From an uncultured Sutterella sp. (GTDB taxonomy: Bacteria > Pseudomonadota > Gammaproteobacteria > Burkholderiales > Burkholderiaceae_F): a stretch of DNA of 46,937 nucleotides. Each line of letters opens with the position of its first letter. The first letter of the stretch is position 1. The notes beneath the pieces were generated by a model. The model did no database searches, had not been told where the DNA came from, and saw only the letters and a program-made list of their open reading frames with translations. The translations under genes and the position numbers were made by a program. The stretch is taken from the NCBI GenBank assembly GCA_900543805.1, contig UQTE01000019.1:1-46937 (forward strand), read 5' to 3'. Positions 1-8,565 of this stretch are shown here, in pieces.

Positions 1-27
1 GAAACTCCCGCCTAAAGTCCTACATTG

Positions 28-1407
28 TTAGGAATCAGTTAACCGGGAGTTTGGGGTTTTTCCGGAGACCGTTGGTTCGAGCGATTCAACGCGGGCGCGG
101 GCCGTACCGTCGGAAAAGCCGAGCGTTACAAGGTCGCCTGCGGAGAGGTCCGTGAGGCGGGTGAGGACGCGCTTCTTTCCGTCGCGCACGGTGACGTAGC
201 CCTTCTTCAAGGGGAGATCGGGGTTGTGCGAGGCGAGGATCGCTTCGCGGTCGGCGAGTTCGCGACGACGTTGAGCGAGAAGCCGCAAAACCGCGGCGTC
301 GAGCGTTTCGTTCGCACTTTGAAGAGTGTATCGGTTTTCCGTGATCTGCCGCGCGAGCACGAGGTCGAGCTGTTTGGCAAGTTCCGCAAGTCTCTCTCGG
401 CGTCGGCGCACCCAGTCTTCGGGCGTCACGAGAAGCGACGCCGCGCGGAGAAGCCGTTCCCGACGGCTGCGGATGGCCCGTTCGGGATCGGCGAGGGCGA
501 AGGACGCTCGGTCGACGCGTTCCGTCGCGAGCCGCAGATCGCGCGTCACGCGGTTGACGAGGAGGTGTTCGGAGCGAAGAAGGCGCGCCGTCCACTCGCT
601 CAATTCCGGCCCCACGGCTTCCGCCGCGGCGGTCGGAGTGGAGGCGCGGCGGTCCGCGACGAGTTCCGCGATCGTCACGTCGGTTTCATGACCGATCCCG
701 GCGATGACGGGGGTTTTAAGGGACGCGATCGTACGAGCGAGCGTTTCGTCGTTGAAGGCGTTGAGGTCTTCAAAGGATCCGCCCCCTCGCACGAGCAAGA
801 GAAGGTCTGCGCCGCACTCGTCCGCGGCGCGAAGCCCGCGGCAGATCGATCCCGGGGCGTCCGCCCCCTGTACGAGGACATTTGCGAAGGTGATGCGGAT
901 CCACGGCGTTCTGCGCTTGAGCGTCGTAAGGACGTCGTGCAGAGCCGCCCCCTTGCTGCTCGTCAGCACGCAGACGTGCCGCACGAAGGCGGGGAGGGGC
1001 TTTTTGCGCTCCGGCCGAAAGAGACCTTCGGCCTCGAGCTTGGCGCGAAGCCGCAAAAAGGCTTCGTAGAGCGCCCCCATGCCGGCGCGCCGCACGCGAA
1101 GAACGCGCAGCTGCAGGTCGCCCGATCTCGGATAGACCATGAGCGAGCCCGCCACCTCGAGCTTGTCGCCCGCGCGGATTTCGAAGTCGCCCGCGGCCTC
1201 GAGGCTCTTCAGAACCCCCGCGAAGAGGACGCAGCGGATCTGCCCGCCCTCGTCGCGCAGGGTGAAGTAGCAGTGGTTCGCGGCCGAGACCTTCGCTTCG
1301 GCCACCTCTCCCGTGATCCACCAGCCCGTGGCGAGCGTCTCGATGCGTGATTCAACGCGCGCAAGGAGGGCGGATACGGTGATCAGGTCGGGGGCGTCGG
1401 GACTCAA
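28..1407 (-). CDS. xseA: Exodeoxyribonuclease VII large subunit
   Basis: The 459-residue product is the usual length for XseA. Together with XseB it degrades single-stranded DNA to acid-insoluble oligonucleotides. An OB-fold nucleic-acid-binding domain occupies about residues 10-105 (WWITGEVAEAKV, then HCYFTLRD), followed by the catalytic domain with conserved GGGSFEDLNAFN and GIGHETDVTIAELVADRRAST, and a long charged helical region. The start is a TTG whose bases overlap the TGA stop of the upstream gene (TTGA, 1404-1407), so translational coupling is likely. It is the last gene of the operon that begins with ribF. No xseB was seen; it would have to lie outside the window. Family assignment is firm and start choice is fairly firm. 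Confidence 0.95.
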   Translation of the reverse strand: MSPDAPDLITVSALLARVESRIETLATGWWITGEVAEAKVSAANHCYFTLRDEGGQIRCVLFAGVLKSLEAAGDFEIRAGDKLEVAGSLMVYPRSGDLQLRVLRVRRAGMGALYEAFLRLRAKLEAEGLFRPERKKPLPAFVRHVCVLTSSKGAALHDVLTTLKRRTPWIRITFANVLVQGADAPGSICRGLRAADECGADLLLLVRGGGSFEDLNAFNDETLARTIASLKTPVIAGIGHETDVTIAELVADRRASTPTAAAEAVGPELSEWTARLLRSEHLLVNRVTRDLRLATERVDRASFALADPERAIRSRRERLLRAASLLVTPEDWVRRRRERLAELAKQLDLVLARQITENRYTLQSANETLDAAVLRLLAQRRRELADREAILASHNPDLPLKKGYVTVRDGKKRVLTRLTDLSAGDLVTLGFSDGTARARVESLEPTVSGKTPNSRLTDS

Positions 1408-1937
1408 CGCTCGTCGTCCTCGTCGAAGAGTTCGGCGTCGTCGGCGCCTTCCTCCTCTTCGTCGTCGCCGAAGAGAAGTTCGTCGAGTTCGCGGTGGCGC
1501 GCTTCGGTGAGGCCCGACGTCTGGTCGGCAAGGAGCGTCCCTTCAAGGGGCGTCACTTCCGGACGGCGGTCTGCATGACAGACGATGCGAACGCGCGCGC
1601 CGAGCGCGTCTTCATAGCCCGGAACTTCGTTCGCGACGAAGCCTTCGGCCGCGAGATCGTCGGCGGCGGGCGTCTGATAGGCGTCGTAGTAGGCGTCGTG
1701 AAAGGCCTTTTCCACTTCGACCCAGAGGCCCCAGTTGAAGACGTCCCCCTCGGTGTGGGCGAGCGGAATGTCGAGCGCCCCGAAGAGGTAGTAGTGTTCG
1801 CGGCCTTCTTCGTCCGTCCAACGGGCGAAGTCGTGCGTCGAGCAGCCTGCGCGGTAGCGTTCGTGTTCGGAGAGCGCCCAGAGGGGATCCGGGAGCTTCA
1901 TCGTGATGCTGCGGCAGAGTTCGGAAAGGGGAAGCAT
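1404..1937 (-). CDS. DUF2199 domain protein, function unknown
   Basis: The product has 177 residues. The central part matches what I know of the DUF2199 family: an HYYLFGALDIPL strand, then FNWGLWVEVEK, then VANEVPGYEDALG and a P-LEGTLLADQTSGLT segment near the end. The last 20 residues are almost all Asp and Glu. No signal peptide or membrane segment is visible, so it should be cytosolic. The ATG at 1937 has a GAGGA Shine-Dalgarno (SD) motif about six bases upstream. It lies 13 bases after dut, and its stop overlaps the xseA start. The operon position suggests constitutive expression but says nothing about function. The acidic tail could mediate binding to a basic partner; that is speculation. 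Confidence 0.75.
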   Translation of the reverse strand: MLPLSELCRSITMKLPDPLWALSEHERYRAGCSTHDFARWTDEEGREHYYLFGALDIPLAHTEGDVFNWGLWVEVEKAFHDAYYDAYQTPAADDLAAEGFVANEVPGYEDALGARVRIVCHADRRPEVTPLEGTLLADQTSGLTEARHRELDELLFGDDEEEEGADDAELFDEDDER

Positions 1938-1950
1938 GGCTTGTCCTCGG

Positions 1951-2397
1951 TTAGTGACGGCCCGTGGAGCCGAATCCGCCCGTGCCGCGTTCGCTCTCTT
2001 CGAACGATTCGACTTCGACGAGTTCGGGTTGCACGACGGGAACGATGATGAGCTGCGCGAGGCGTTCGAAGGGTTCGATCGTCTGTGTTTCCTGACCGCG
2101 GTTCCAGCAGGAGATCATGAGTTCGCCCTGGTAGTCGCTGTCGATGAGGCCGACGAGGTTGCCGAGGACGAGGCCTTTTTTGTGCCCGAGCCCCGAGCGC
2201 GGAAGAATGAGGGCGGCATAGGCGGGATCCGCCACGTGAATGGCGATCCCGGTGTGAACAAGCGCCGTTTCACCCGGGGCGAGCGTGAGGGGTTCGTCGA
2301 GCAGGGCACGCAGATCGAGCCCCGCCGAGCCCGGCGTCGCGTAGTGCGGCAGGTGTTCGCGGATGCGTTCGTCAAGAATGCGGTAGGAGAGCTTCAT
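1951..2397 (-). CDS. dut: Deoxyuridine 5'-triphosphate nucleotidohydrolase (dUTPase)
   Basis: This trimeric cytosolic dUTPase hydrolyses dUTP to dUMP and pyrophosphate. That keeps uracil out of DNA and feeds dUMP to thymidylate synthase, which is also encoded in this window. All five family motifs are visible in the 148 residues: [10 protein letters not shown] (22-31), PRSGLG (66-71), [11 protein letters not shown] (83-93, catalytic Asp), FERLAQL (110-116) and the flexible C-terminal GTGGFGSTG (138-146). Length is normal. It sits between coaBC (53 bases upstream) and the DUF2199 gene, in the coaBC-dut order seen in many proteobacteria. Confidence 0.97.
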   Translation of the reverse strand: MKLSYRILDERIREHLPHYATPGSAGLDLRALLDEPLTLAPGETALVHTGIAIHVADPAYAALILPRSGLGHKKGLVLGNLVGLIDSDYQGELMISCWNRGQETQTIEPFERLAQLIIVPVVQPELVEVESFEESERGTGGFGSTGRH

Positions 2398-2449
2398 GAA
2401 TGAAAACTAGTGAAAAGAGTTGGGGAGAAATCGCCTCGAAAGGACGTTC

Positions 2450-3661
2450 TCAGAGGTCGTCCTCGGGACCGTATTCCTCCTCGAGAAGGTCGACGGCATG
2501 ATACAGAATCTTGCGGGCGACTTCGTCCTTGTCGGCCGGGCCGATTTCGTCGACTTCGCCGTCGGTGACGACGAGGACGCGGTTGGTGTCGCTGGCGAGC
2601 GCGTCGCGCGCGACGTTCGCGACGATCATGGCGGCGCCCTTTTTCTCGAGCTTCGCGTAGGCGTTCTCGAGAAGGTCGGAGGCCTCGGCGGCAAAGCCGA
2701 TCGTCACGGGCCCGCCCGCGCGGTGGCCGACCGCGGCGAGGATGTCGGGATTTTCAACGAGCCGCAGCTGCGGAAGGCCCGCGTCCTTCTTCCACTTCCC
2801 TTCGAGTCGGTCGGCGACGCGCCAGTCGGCGACGGCCGCGACGCCGATGAAGAGGTCGTAGGGACTGCGGTCGAGTTCCCCTTCGACGGCGCCGAGCATT
2901 TCCCGCGCCGTCGTGACGGGGACGATCCGAACGCCCACCGGACGCTTCACCGTCACGGGCCCGGCGACGACGGTCACGTCGGCGCCCAGGTCGCGCGCGG
3001 CGCGCGCGAGCGCGAAGCCCTGTCGACCCGAAGAGCGGTTGGTGATCCCGCGCACGTCGTCGATCGGCTCGTACGTGGGGCCGACCGTCATGAGGACGCG
3101 CCGTCCCGAGAGCGGTTTTTCGGAGAAGAGTCCGGGCAGGAGGTCGAGAATGTCGGCGGGCTCCGTCATGCGGCCTTCGCCCACGTCGCCGCAGGCCTGA
3201 AAGCCCGAGTCGGGCCCGATGAAGTGCGCGCCGTCGCGCTTAAGATCCGCGACGTTTCGTTGCGTGGCCGGGTTCGCCCACATGTGGCGGTTCATCGCCG
3301 GCACGAAGGCGACCTTGGAGCGGTGCGCGAGGATGAGGGCGGAGACGAGGTCGTCGGCGATCCCGTGGGCGGCCTTGGCGAGGATGTTCGCGGTGGCGGG
3401 CACGACGAGGAGAAGGTCCGCGTGGAGGTTGAGTTCAATGTGAGGCATCGCGCCCTCGGGCGTGTGCTCCCATTCGCTCGTCGCGACAGGGTGTCCCGAG
3501 AGGGCCTCGAAGGTGACCGGCCCCACGAAGCGGGTCGCGTTTTCCGTCATCGCCACGCGCACGTCGGCGCCGAGCTTGACGAGGCCGCGCACGACTTCGC
3601 AGGCCTTGTAGGCGGCGATGCCGCCCGTGACGGCAACGGTGATCTTGCGGTTTTTGAGCAT
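2450..3661 (-). CDS. coaBC: Phosphopantothenoylcysteine decarboxylase / phosphopantothenate-cysteine ligase
   Basis: This bifunctional enzyme makes 4'-phosphopantetheine from phosphopantothenate and cysteine in CoA synthesis. The N-terminal flavoprotein decarboxylase half carries the conserved His in MPHIEL (H74), the PAMNRHMW substrate motif (121-128) and ACGDVGEGRM with the catalytic Cys at 157. The C-terminal CTP-dependent ligase half begins near residue 190 with VLMTVGPTYEPIDDVRGITN and holds the KWKKD element. At 403 residues it is a complete fusion. The ATG at 3661 is preceded by AAGGAG. It has its own probable promoter after the lspA terminator, so it may be expressed independently of ileS-lspA. 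Confidence 0.97.
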   Translation of the reverse strand: MLKNRKITVAVTGGIAAYKACEVVRGLVKLGADVRVAMTENATRFVGPVTFEALSGHPVATSEWEHTPEGAMPHIELNLHADLLLVVPATANILAKAAHGIADDLVSALILAHRSKVAFVPAMNRHMWANPATQRNVADLKRDGAHFIGPDSGFQACGDVGEGRMTEPADILDLLPGLFSEKPLSGRRVLMTVGPTYEPIDDVRGITNRSSGRQGFALARAARDLGADVTVVAGPVTVKRPVGVRIVPVTTAREMLGAVEGELDRSPYDLFIGVAAVADWRVADRLEGKWKKDAGLPQLRLVENPDILAAVGHRAGGPVTIGFAAEASDLLENAYAKLEKKGAAMIVANVARDALASDTNRVLVVTDGEVDEIGPADKDEVARKILYHAVDLLEEEYGPEDDL

Positions 3662-3690
3662 ACGCCTCTCCTTGCGGCAAAAGTCCCTCT

Positions 3691-3696
3691 ATTGTA
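3691..3696 (-). promoter_or_regulatory. Candidate -10 box for coaBC
   Basis: TACAAT on the minus strand lies 30 bases before the coaBC start and just downstream of the lspA terminator. No convincing -35 hexamer is seen. The same TACAAT box recurs before other genes here. Confidence 0.4.
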
Positions 3697-3734
3697 GCGG
3701 GCGCGCCGAGACGGACGGCGGGCTGCCGAGGGCC

Positions 3735-3769
3735 AAAAGGAAAGGGCCGAATCCTTTCGAATTCGGCCC
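3735..3769 (-). terminator. Rho-independent terminator after lspA
   Basis: A 9-bp perfect stem (GGGCCGAAT against ATTCGGCCC, 3744-3752 with 3761-3769) has an 8-base loop. On the minus strand it is followed by TTTCCTTTT. It lies 21 bases past the lspA stop and separates lspA from coaBC. Confidence 0.75.
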
Positions 3770-3789
3770 CGAACGGGATTTCTCGGACT

Positions 3790-4299
3790 TTACCGTCCGC
3801 GGCGTACGCCGCGCAGCTCGTCGAGGATGAAGGCGAAGGCCCCCGTGCAGATCGCGATGTCCGCGACGTTGAAGGCGGGCCAGTGCCACCCCTGCCAGTG
3901 GAGATCGATGAAGTCGATCACGTAGCCGTGGGCCACCCGGTCGATGAGGTTCCCCGCCGCCCCCGCCGCGACGAGCGTGAGCGCGAGCGCAAAGAGCGTC
4001 CTGTGGTTGTAGAACCACAGATAGCGCACCATCAGGATGATGACGACGAAGGCGAGCGTCACGAAGAGACCGTGCTGCCAGCCGCCGGCGTCGGCGAGAA
4101 ACGAGAACGCGGCTCCGCGGTTGTGCGCGAGCACGAAATTGAAGAAGGACGTCACCGGAAGCTGAATCCCGGGATCGAGATTTCGCTCGAACCAGAATTT
4201 CGACACCTGGTCCAAGACGAGAATCGCGGTCCCGAGAACGCTCCAGAGCGCGAAGCGCCCGCCCGTGGGGGCGGGGCCCGAGGTTCGCTGAGAAGCCAT
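3790..4299 (-). CDS. lspA: Lipoprotein signal peptidase (signal peptidase II)
   Basis: This inner-membrane aspartic protease removes signal peptides from diacylglyceryl-prolipoproteins. Four hydrophobic segments are visible across 169 residues. The two catalytic aspartates lie in GNLIDRV (D120) and FNVADIAI (D147), and the family motif FNFVLAHNRGAAFSFL is present. The ATG at 4299 is preceded by GAGGGAGG. It lies 20 bases after ileS, in the ileS-lspA order conserved across proteobacteria. A terminator follows. Confidence 0.97.
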   Translation of the reverse strand: MASQRTSGPAPTGGRFALWSVLGTAILVLDQVSKFWFERNLDPGIQLPVTSFFNFVLAHNRGAAFSFLADAGGWQHGLFVTLAFVVIILMVRYLWFYNHRTLFALALTLVAAGAAGNLIDRVAHGYVIDFIDLHWQGWHWPAFNVADIAICTGAFAFILDELRGVRRGR

Positions 4300-4319
4300 G
4301 CCTAGGGCGCCTCCCTCAA

Positions 4320-7175
4320 TCAGGCGAAGAGACGCTTTTCACCCGAACCGAAGAGGTTCGAGACGCAGCGCGGGCAAAGCGTCGGGTGTTCCGCAACGCT
4401 GCCGACGTCCGCGACGTAGTGCCAGCAGCGCTCGCACTTCTTCGCGTCGGAGGCGCGAACTTCGATCGTCGTCTTGTCGCCTTCGGCCTTCACGAGTTCG
4501 ACCGCGCTCATGATCATCACGAAGCGCAGTTCTTCGCCGAGCGAGGCGAGGAGTTCGTAGTCCGCGGGCGTCGCACGGATCGTGCCGACCGCCTGCAGGG
4601 ACGAACCCACCGTGCCCTTCGTGCGTTCCTCTTCGATCGCGACCTGCGCGTCGGCGCGGATCGCGCGGATGCGTTCCCACTTCGCGAGAAGCGCTTCGGC
4701 GTCCTTGGGTTCGGGCAGAGGCTCGAACGTGTCGAAGAAGACGGAGGTGTCGTCGTTCTTCACGAAGACGGCCCAGCCTTCTTCGGCCGTGAAGGAGAGG
4801 ATCGGCGCGATCAGGCGCAGGAAATTCTTCGTGATGTGCCAGAGGGCCGTCTGCGCCGAGCGGCGGGCGTGACTCGTCGCGCCCGTCGTGTAGAGACGGT
4901 CCTTGAGAACGTCGAGGTAGAAGCCGCCGAGGTCGGTCGAGGCGTAGGTCTGCAGGAGCGTCACGACGTTGTGGAAGCGGTATTCCTTGTATTCGGCCAT
5001 GACCGCGTCCTGGAACTTCTGCGTGAACGCCATCGCCCAGCGGTCGAGTTCGAGCATTTCGTCGACCGGCACGAGGTCGGCTTCCGTGAGGTCCGACGTG
5101 TTCGCAAGGAGGAAGCGAAGCGTGTTGCGCACGCGGCGGTAGTTTTCGATCACGTGCTTCACGATCGTTTCGCCGTAGCGCAGTTCGCCCGAATAGTCTG
5201 TCGAGGCGACCCAGAGGCGCAGAATGTCGGCGCCGTACTTTTCGATCACTTCCTGCGGACGGACGATGTTGCCCTTCGACTTCGACATCTTTTCACCCTT
5301 TTCGTCGACGACGAAGCCGTGGGTGAGAAGCTGCTTGTAGGGCGGAACGCCGTCGAGCATCGTGCTGATGAGAAGCGACGAGTGGAACCAGCCGCGGTGC
5401 TGGTCGGAGCCTTCGAGGTAGAGGTCGGCCGGGAAGCCGAGGATGTCGGCGTGGCTGCCGCGCATCACCGTGTAGTGGGTCGAACCCGAGTCGAACCACA
5501 CGTCGAGAATGTCGGTCGTCTTCACGTAGTCGGCCGCTTCGGTGCCGAGGAAGTCTTCGGCCGTGGCCTTGGCCCAGGCTTCGATGCCGCCCTTTTCGAC
5601 GAGTTCCGCGACGCGGTCCATGATTTCAAGGGTCTTCGGGTGGAGTTCGCCCGTCGCCTTGTGCATGAAGAAGGGAAGCGGCACGCCCCAGTGACGCTGA
5701 CGCGAAATGCACCAGTCCGGACGGTTTTCAATCATCGAATAGAGACGATTGATGCCCCACTGCGGGAAGAACTTCGTCGCCTTCACGCCGGCGAGCGCCT
5801 CTTCGCGCAGGGTGTGTTCCTGAGCGGGGAGACCGAGCACGCTCTTCGTGTCGGCGTCGGGGCCGTCCATGCGGACGAACCACTGCGAGGTCGCGCGGTA
5901 GATGAGCGGCGTCTTGTGGCGCCAGCAGTGCATGTAGCTGTGCGTGAGCTTGCCGTGCGCAAGGAGATTCCCCGCGACGGTCAGGGCGTTCATGATCGGT
6001 TCGGCCGCCTTCCAGATGTTGAGGCCGCCAAAGAGCGGGAGCCAGTCGGCGAAGACGCCGTCGCCCTGCACGGGGCTGATGATGTCGTCGTTCTTGAGGC
6101 CGTGGTTCTTGCAGGAGACGAAGTCGTCGACGCCGTAGGCCGGGGCGCTGTGCACAATGCCCGTACCCGCCGTCGCGTCGACGTAGTCGGCGAGATAGAC
6201 GGGCGAGCGGCGGCGATAGCCCTCGTGCATGTGGTAGAGCGGATGCAGGAATTCAAGGCCGTCGAGCGCCTCGCCCTTGACGGTGGCGAGCACGGTGCCC
6301 GTGAGTTCGTAGCGCTTGAGCGCGTCTTCGTACAGACCTTCGCCGAGGATGAGAAGCTTCGCTCCGGTGTCGACGAGGACGTAGTTGAGTTCGGGATTGA
6401 CGTTCAGGGCCTGGTTCGAGGGAATCGTCCAGGGGGTCGTCGTCCAGATCACCGTGAAGCAGGGCTTTTCAAGTTTCACGCCGAAGATCGATTCGACGCG
6501 TTCCTTCTGGTCTTCGGCGAGTTCGAAGGCGACATCGATCGTCGGGCTCGTTTTGTCCTTGTATTCCACTTCGGCTTCGGCCAGTGCGGACTGGCAGTCA
6601 AAGCACCAGTTCACGGGCTTGAGACCGCGGTAGACGTAGCCCTTTTCCATGATGTGCTTCAGGGCACGGATTTCGTTTGCTTCCGTGTCGAAGCGCATCG
6701 TGCGGTACGGATTGTCCCAATAGCCGAGCACGCCCAGACGCTTGAAGTCGGCGCGCTGCAGATCGATCTGTTCCGTTGCGTAGGCGCGGGCAAGACTCTG
6801 GGTCTTGTCGACGGGAAGGTTCTTCCCGTGGAGCTTTTCGATCTGGACTTCGATCGGCATGCCGTGGCAGTCCCAGCCCGGAACGTAGGGGGCCTGGAAG
6901 CCTTCGAGCGTCTTTTCCTTGAGGATGATGTCCTTCAGGACCTTGTTGATGGCGTGGCCGAGGTGAATCGTGCCGTTCGCATAGGGCGGGCCGTCGTGCA
7001 GAATGAACTTCTTCGCGTCGCGGCGCGCATCGATAATGCGGTCGTAAATCTTTCGTTCTTCCCAACCGCGAATCCACGCGGGTTCGCGCTTGGGAAGGTT
7101 TCCTCGCATCGGGAAGGGCGTATCCGGCAGATTGAGCGGATACTTCTTGTCGGCGGTTTTGTCCTGCGCCATCAT
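4320..7175 (-). CDS. ileS: Isoleucyl-tRNA synthetase
   Basis: This class I aminoacyl-tRNA synthetase charges tRNA-Ile. The HIGH signature appears as HLGH (71-74) after GPPYANGTI, and KMSKS lies at residues 629-633. The editing domain lies between them. The C-terminal zinc finger CERCW...CPRC is intact, so this is the bacterial-type enzyme of normal length (951 residues). Two adjacent ATG codons occur at the start (7175 and 7172). An AGGAG lies 4 bases before the first and 7 before the second, so the second may be the true start. It is 68 bases downstream of ribF and belongs to the ribF-ileS-lspA operon. Confidence 0.98.
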   Translation of the reverse strand: MMAQDKTADKKYPLNLPDTPFPMRGNLPKREPAWIRGWEERKIYDRIIDARRDAKKFILHDGPPYANGTIHLGHAINKVLKDIILKEKTLEGFQAPYVPGWDCHGMPIEVQIEKLHGKNLPVDKTQSLARAYATEQIDLQRADFKRLGVLGYWDNPYRTMRFDTEANEIRALKHIMEKGYVYRGLKPVNWCFDCQSALAEAEVEYKDKTSPTIDVAFELAEDQKERVESIFGVKLEKPCFTVIWTTTPWTIPSNQALNVNPELNYVLVDTGAKLLILGEGLYEDALKRYELTGTVLATVKGEALDGLEFLHPLYHMHEGYRRRSPVYLADYVDATAGTGIVHSAPAYGVDDFVSCKNHGLKNDDIISPVQGDGVFADWLPLFGGLNIWKAAEPIMNALTVAGNLLAHGKLTHSYMHCWRHKTPLIYRATSQWFVRMDGPDADTKSVLGLPAQEHTLREEALAGVKATKFFPQWGINRLYSMIENRPDWCISRQRHWGVPLPFFMHKATGELHPKTLEIMDRVAELVEKGGIEAWAKATAEDFLGTEAADYVKTTDILDVWFDSGSTHYTVMRGSHADILGFPADLYLEGSDQHRGWFHSSLLISTMLDGVPPYKQLLTHGFVVDEKGEKMSKSKGNIVRPQEVIEKYGADILRLWVASTDYSGELRYGETIVKHVIENYRRVRNTLRFLLANTSDLTEADLVPVDEMLELDRWAMAFTQKFQDAVMAEYKEYRFHNVVTLLQTYASTDLGGFYLDVLKDRLYTTGATSHARRSAQTALWHITKNFLRLIAPILSFTAEEGWAVFVKNDDTSVFFDTFEPLPEPKDAEALLAKWERIRAIRADAQVAIEEERTKGTVGSSLQAVGTIRATPADYELLASLGEELRFVMIMSAVELVKAEGDKTTIEVRASDAKKCERCWHYVADVGSVAEHPTLCPRCVSNLFGSGEKRLFA

Positions 7176-7243
7176 GTATCTCCTGACCCCCTCGGGCTCT
7201 TCAGTTGATTGGTGAATAGATAAAACTGCGTGAAATTCGGGCT

Positions 7244-8197
7244 TCAGCCCGCCCCGGAAAGTCCGAGGATGCCGCGCGCACGCTTCGCGTCGGCTTCAAT
7301 GGCGGCCGTGAGTTCCTCAAGGCCGGAAAACTTTTTCTCTTCGCGCAGCCGCTCGACGAATTCGACTTCGATGAGCTTCCCGTAGGCGTTGCCCTGCCAG
7401 TCAAAGACGTGCGTTTCCAAAAGCCAGCGTCCGTCGGACGAGACGGTGGGCTTGCGCCCCACCGACGCGACGCCGTTTTGCACGGCGCGCCCGAGTCCCT
7501 TGATGCGGACGGCGTAAACGCCCGTCACGGCGGGTCGCGCGCAGCTTCCCGGCGGGACCGTCGCCATGTTGAGCGTGGGGTAACCCAGCGTACGCCCGAG
7601 CGCCGCTCCGTGAATGACGCGGCCCGTCATCGAATAGCGGCGGCCGAGCATGAGCGAGGCTTCGACGAGGTCGCCCGCAAGGAGCGCCTCGCGGATGCGC
7701 GACGAACTCACGCGCGCGTTCGTGTGAAAGAGCGTGGGCGCAACGTAGAACTCGTAGTGGAGTTCCTTGGAAAGCTTCTCAAGGTGTTCGACGTCGCCGT
7801 GACGGTCGGCGCCGAAGTGAAAATCTTTCCCTACGGTGATCCAGTGCGCGTCAAGCCCTTCGCAAAGGACGTCGCGAACGAAGACTTCGGCTCGAAGCGA
7901 GGCGAGACGCTTGTTGAAGGGGAGAATGTAGACGCGCTGGATGCCCGTCTCGAGAATGCGCAGCACCTTGTCGTAAAGGGTGGAGATGCGCGGAAGGACT
8001 TCGTCGGGCTTGTGAAAGAGTTCTCTGGGATGCGGCTCGAACGTCACGCAGGCGGGTTGGAGTCCCCGGTCGGCCGCGGCCTGCACGACGCTCCTCAGAA
8101 GCGACTGGTGCCCCGTGTGCACGCCGTCGAAGTTACCGATGGCGAGCGCCGTGGGACGGCGCAGGAGAGGAGAGGGAAGGCCGCAGAAAACTCGCAT
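7244..8197 (-). CDS. ribF: Bifunctional riboflavin kinase / FAD synthetase
   Basis: The enzyme phosphorylates riboflavin to FMN and adenylylates FMN to FAD. The N-terminal nucleotidyltransferase domain has [13 protein letters not shown] (19-31) and the [13 protein letters not shown] motif. The C-terminal riboflavin kinase domain has [11 protein letters not shown] with the conserved PTxN, followed by GVYAVRI and [11 protein letters not shown]. Length (317) is normal. It is the first gene of the leftward operon. No FMN riboswitch is apparent in its short leader. Confidence 0.96.
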   Translation of the reverse strand: MRVFCGLPSPLLRRPTALAIGNFDGVHTGHQSLLRSVVQAAADRGLQPACVTFEPHPRELFHKPDEVLPRISTLYDKVLRILETGIQRVYILPFNKRLASLRAEVFVRDVLCEGLDAHWITVGKDFHFGADRHGDVEHLEKLSKELHYEFYVAPTLFHTNARVSSSRIREALLAGDLVEASLMLGRRYSMTGRVIHGAALGRTLGYPTLNMATVPPGSCARPAVTGVYAVRIKGLGRAVQNGVASVGRKPTVSSDGRWLLETHVFDWQGNAYGKLIEVEFVERLREEKKFSGLEELTAAIEADAKRARGILGLSGAG

Positions 8198-8236
8198 GAA
8201 CGTTCGTCTCGAAGAAAATGGAAAAAACGTTTGTCG

Positions 8237-8245
8237 ATTGTATCA
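8237..8245 (-). promoter_or_regulatory. Extended -10 promoter element for ribF operon
   Basis: The minus strand reads TGATACAAT, an extended -10 (TGnTACAAT), about 40 bases upstream of the ribF ATG. The -35 region is weak, as is usual for extended -10 promoters. Confidence 0.5.
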
Positions 8246-8269
8246 CGGACCTTTGCGGCTCTAGGGGGA

Positions 8270-8323
8270 CGCTAGATTTTCTACCTAGCGCCCGCACGGA
8301 GCGCCCAGCATCCGGGCGTTCCG
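8270..8323. other. Cluster of inverted repeats between ribF and the arginase remnant
   Basis: Two inverted repeats are seen. CGCTAG (8270-8275) pairs with CTAGCG (8285-8290). A 10-bp hairpin CGGAGCGCCC (8297-8306) pairs with GGGCGTTCCG (8314-8323) with one G-T pair. The second lies just past the stop of the arginase-like remnant and may be the old terminator of that gene, though no U-tract is present. Confidence 0.45.
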
Positions 8324-8335
8324 CGCAAAAGACGA

Positions 8336-8398
8336 TCACTTTCCGGCACCTTCGGTAAAGAGCGGAAGGCCTTCGAACACCGTGGCGAGGTGCTCGGC
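8336..8398 (-). pseudogene. 3' remnant of an arginase-family gene
   Basis: On the minus strand this reads AEHLATVFEGLPLFTEGAGK and then TGA. That matches the C-terminus of the intact arginase-family protein encoded at 10077-10940 (AERLAKMFEALPLFTEGSND), and the DNA is visibly similar too. In-frame sequence upstream of the fragment has no arginase similarity and soon meets a stop, so only about 20 codons survive. It lies just outside the AT-rich repeats that precede the DUF234 ATPase. The remnant and the intact gene flank that ATPase in the same orientation. The divergence argues against a very recent duplication. Confidence 0.75.
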
Positions 8399-8455
8399 CA
8401 CGGCAGATCGAGAGCTCGCTGCTCACGCTGTCGGACGTAGTGACCCGAAATCGCT

Positions 8456-8531
8456 CCGTATTACAATGCGGCTGTTTATAAAACTGCGGTTTATAATACG
8501 GAATATCATAGAACGGCGTTTTATGATCCGC
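8456..8531. promoter_or_regulatory. AT-rich repeat array upstream of the DUF234 ATPase
   Basis: This AT-rich stretch stands out from its GC-rich surroundings. CCGTATTA (8456-8463) is an inverted match to TAATACGG (8494-8501). A 19-base near-palindrome (8507-8525) has arms CATAGAACG and CGTTTTATG. Units of the form TTATAA followed by 4-5 bases and CGG recur roughly every 16-20 bases. It ends about 35 bases before the ATPase start, so it probably contains the promoter and operator of that gene. A clear -10/-35 pair could not be chosen. Confidence 0.5.
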
Positions 8532-8565
8532 TTCTTTCCCTCAACATACATCCTCGCAGACGATC

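Noticed and set aside
1..60. Inverted repeat AAACTCCCG/CGGGAGTTT spanning the xseA stop
   Set aside because: One arm is inside the coding end, the loop is over 30 bases and the context is cut by the window edge, so it cannot be judged as a terminator.
4386..7208. Long open frame (about 940 codons) opposite ileS
   Set aside because: It is the antisense shadow of ileS produced by GC-rich codon use. It has no recognisable domain, and ileS has complete motifs.
8230..8240. TTTGTCGAT near the ribF promoter, matching half of the ATPase palindrome
   Set aside because: A single half-site without symmetry overlapping a -10 box; likely chance.
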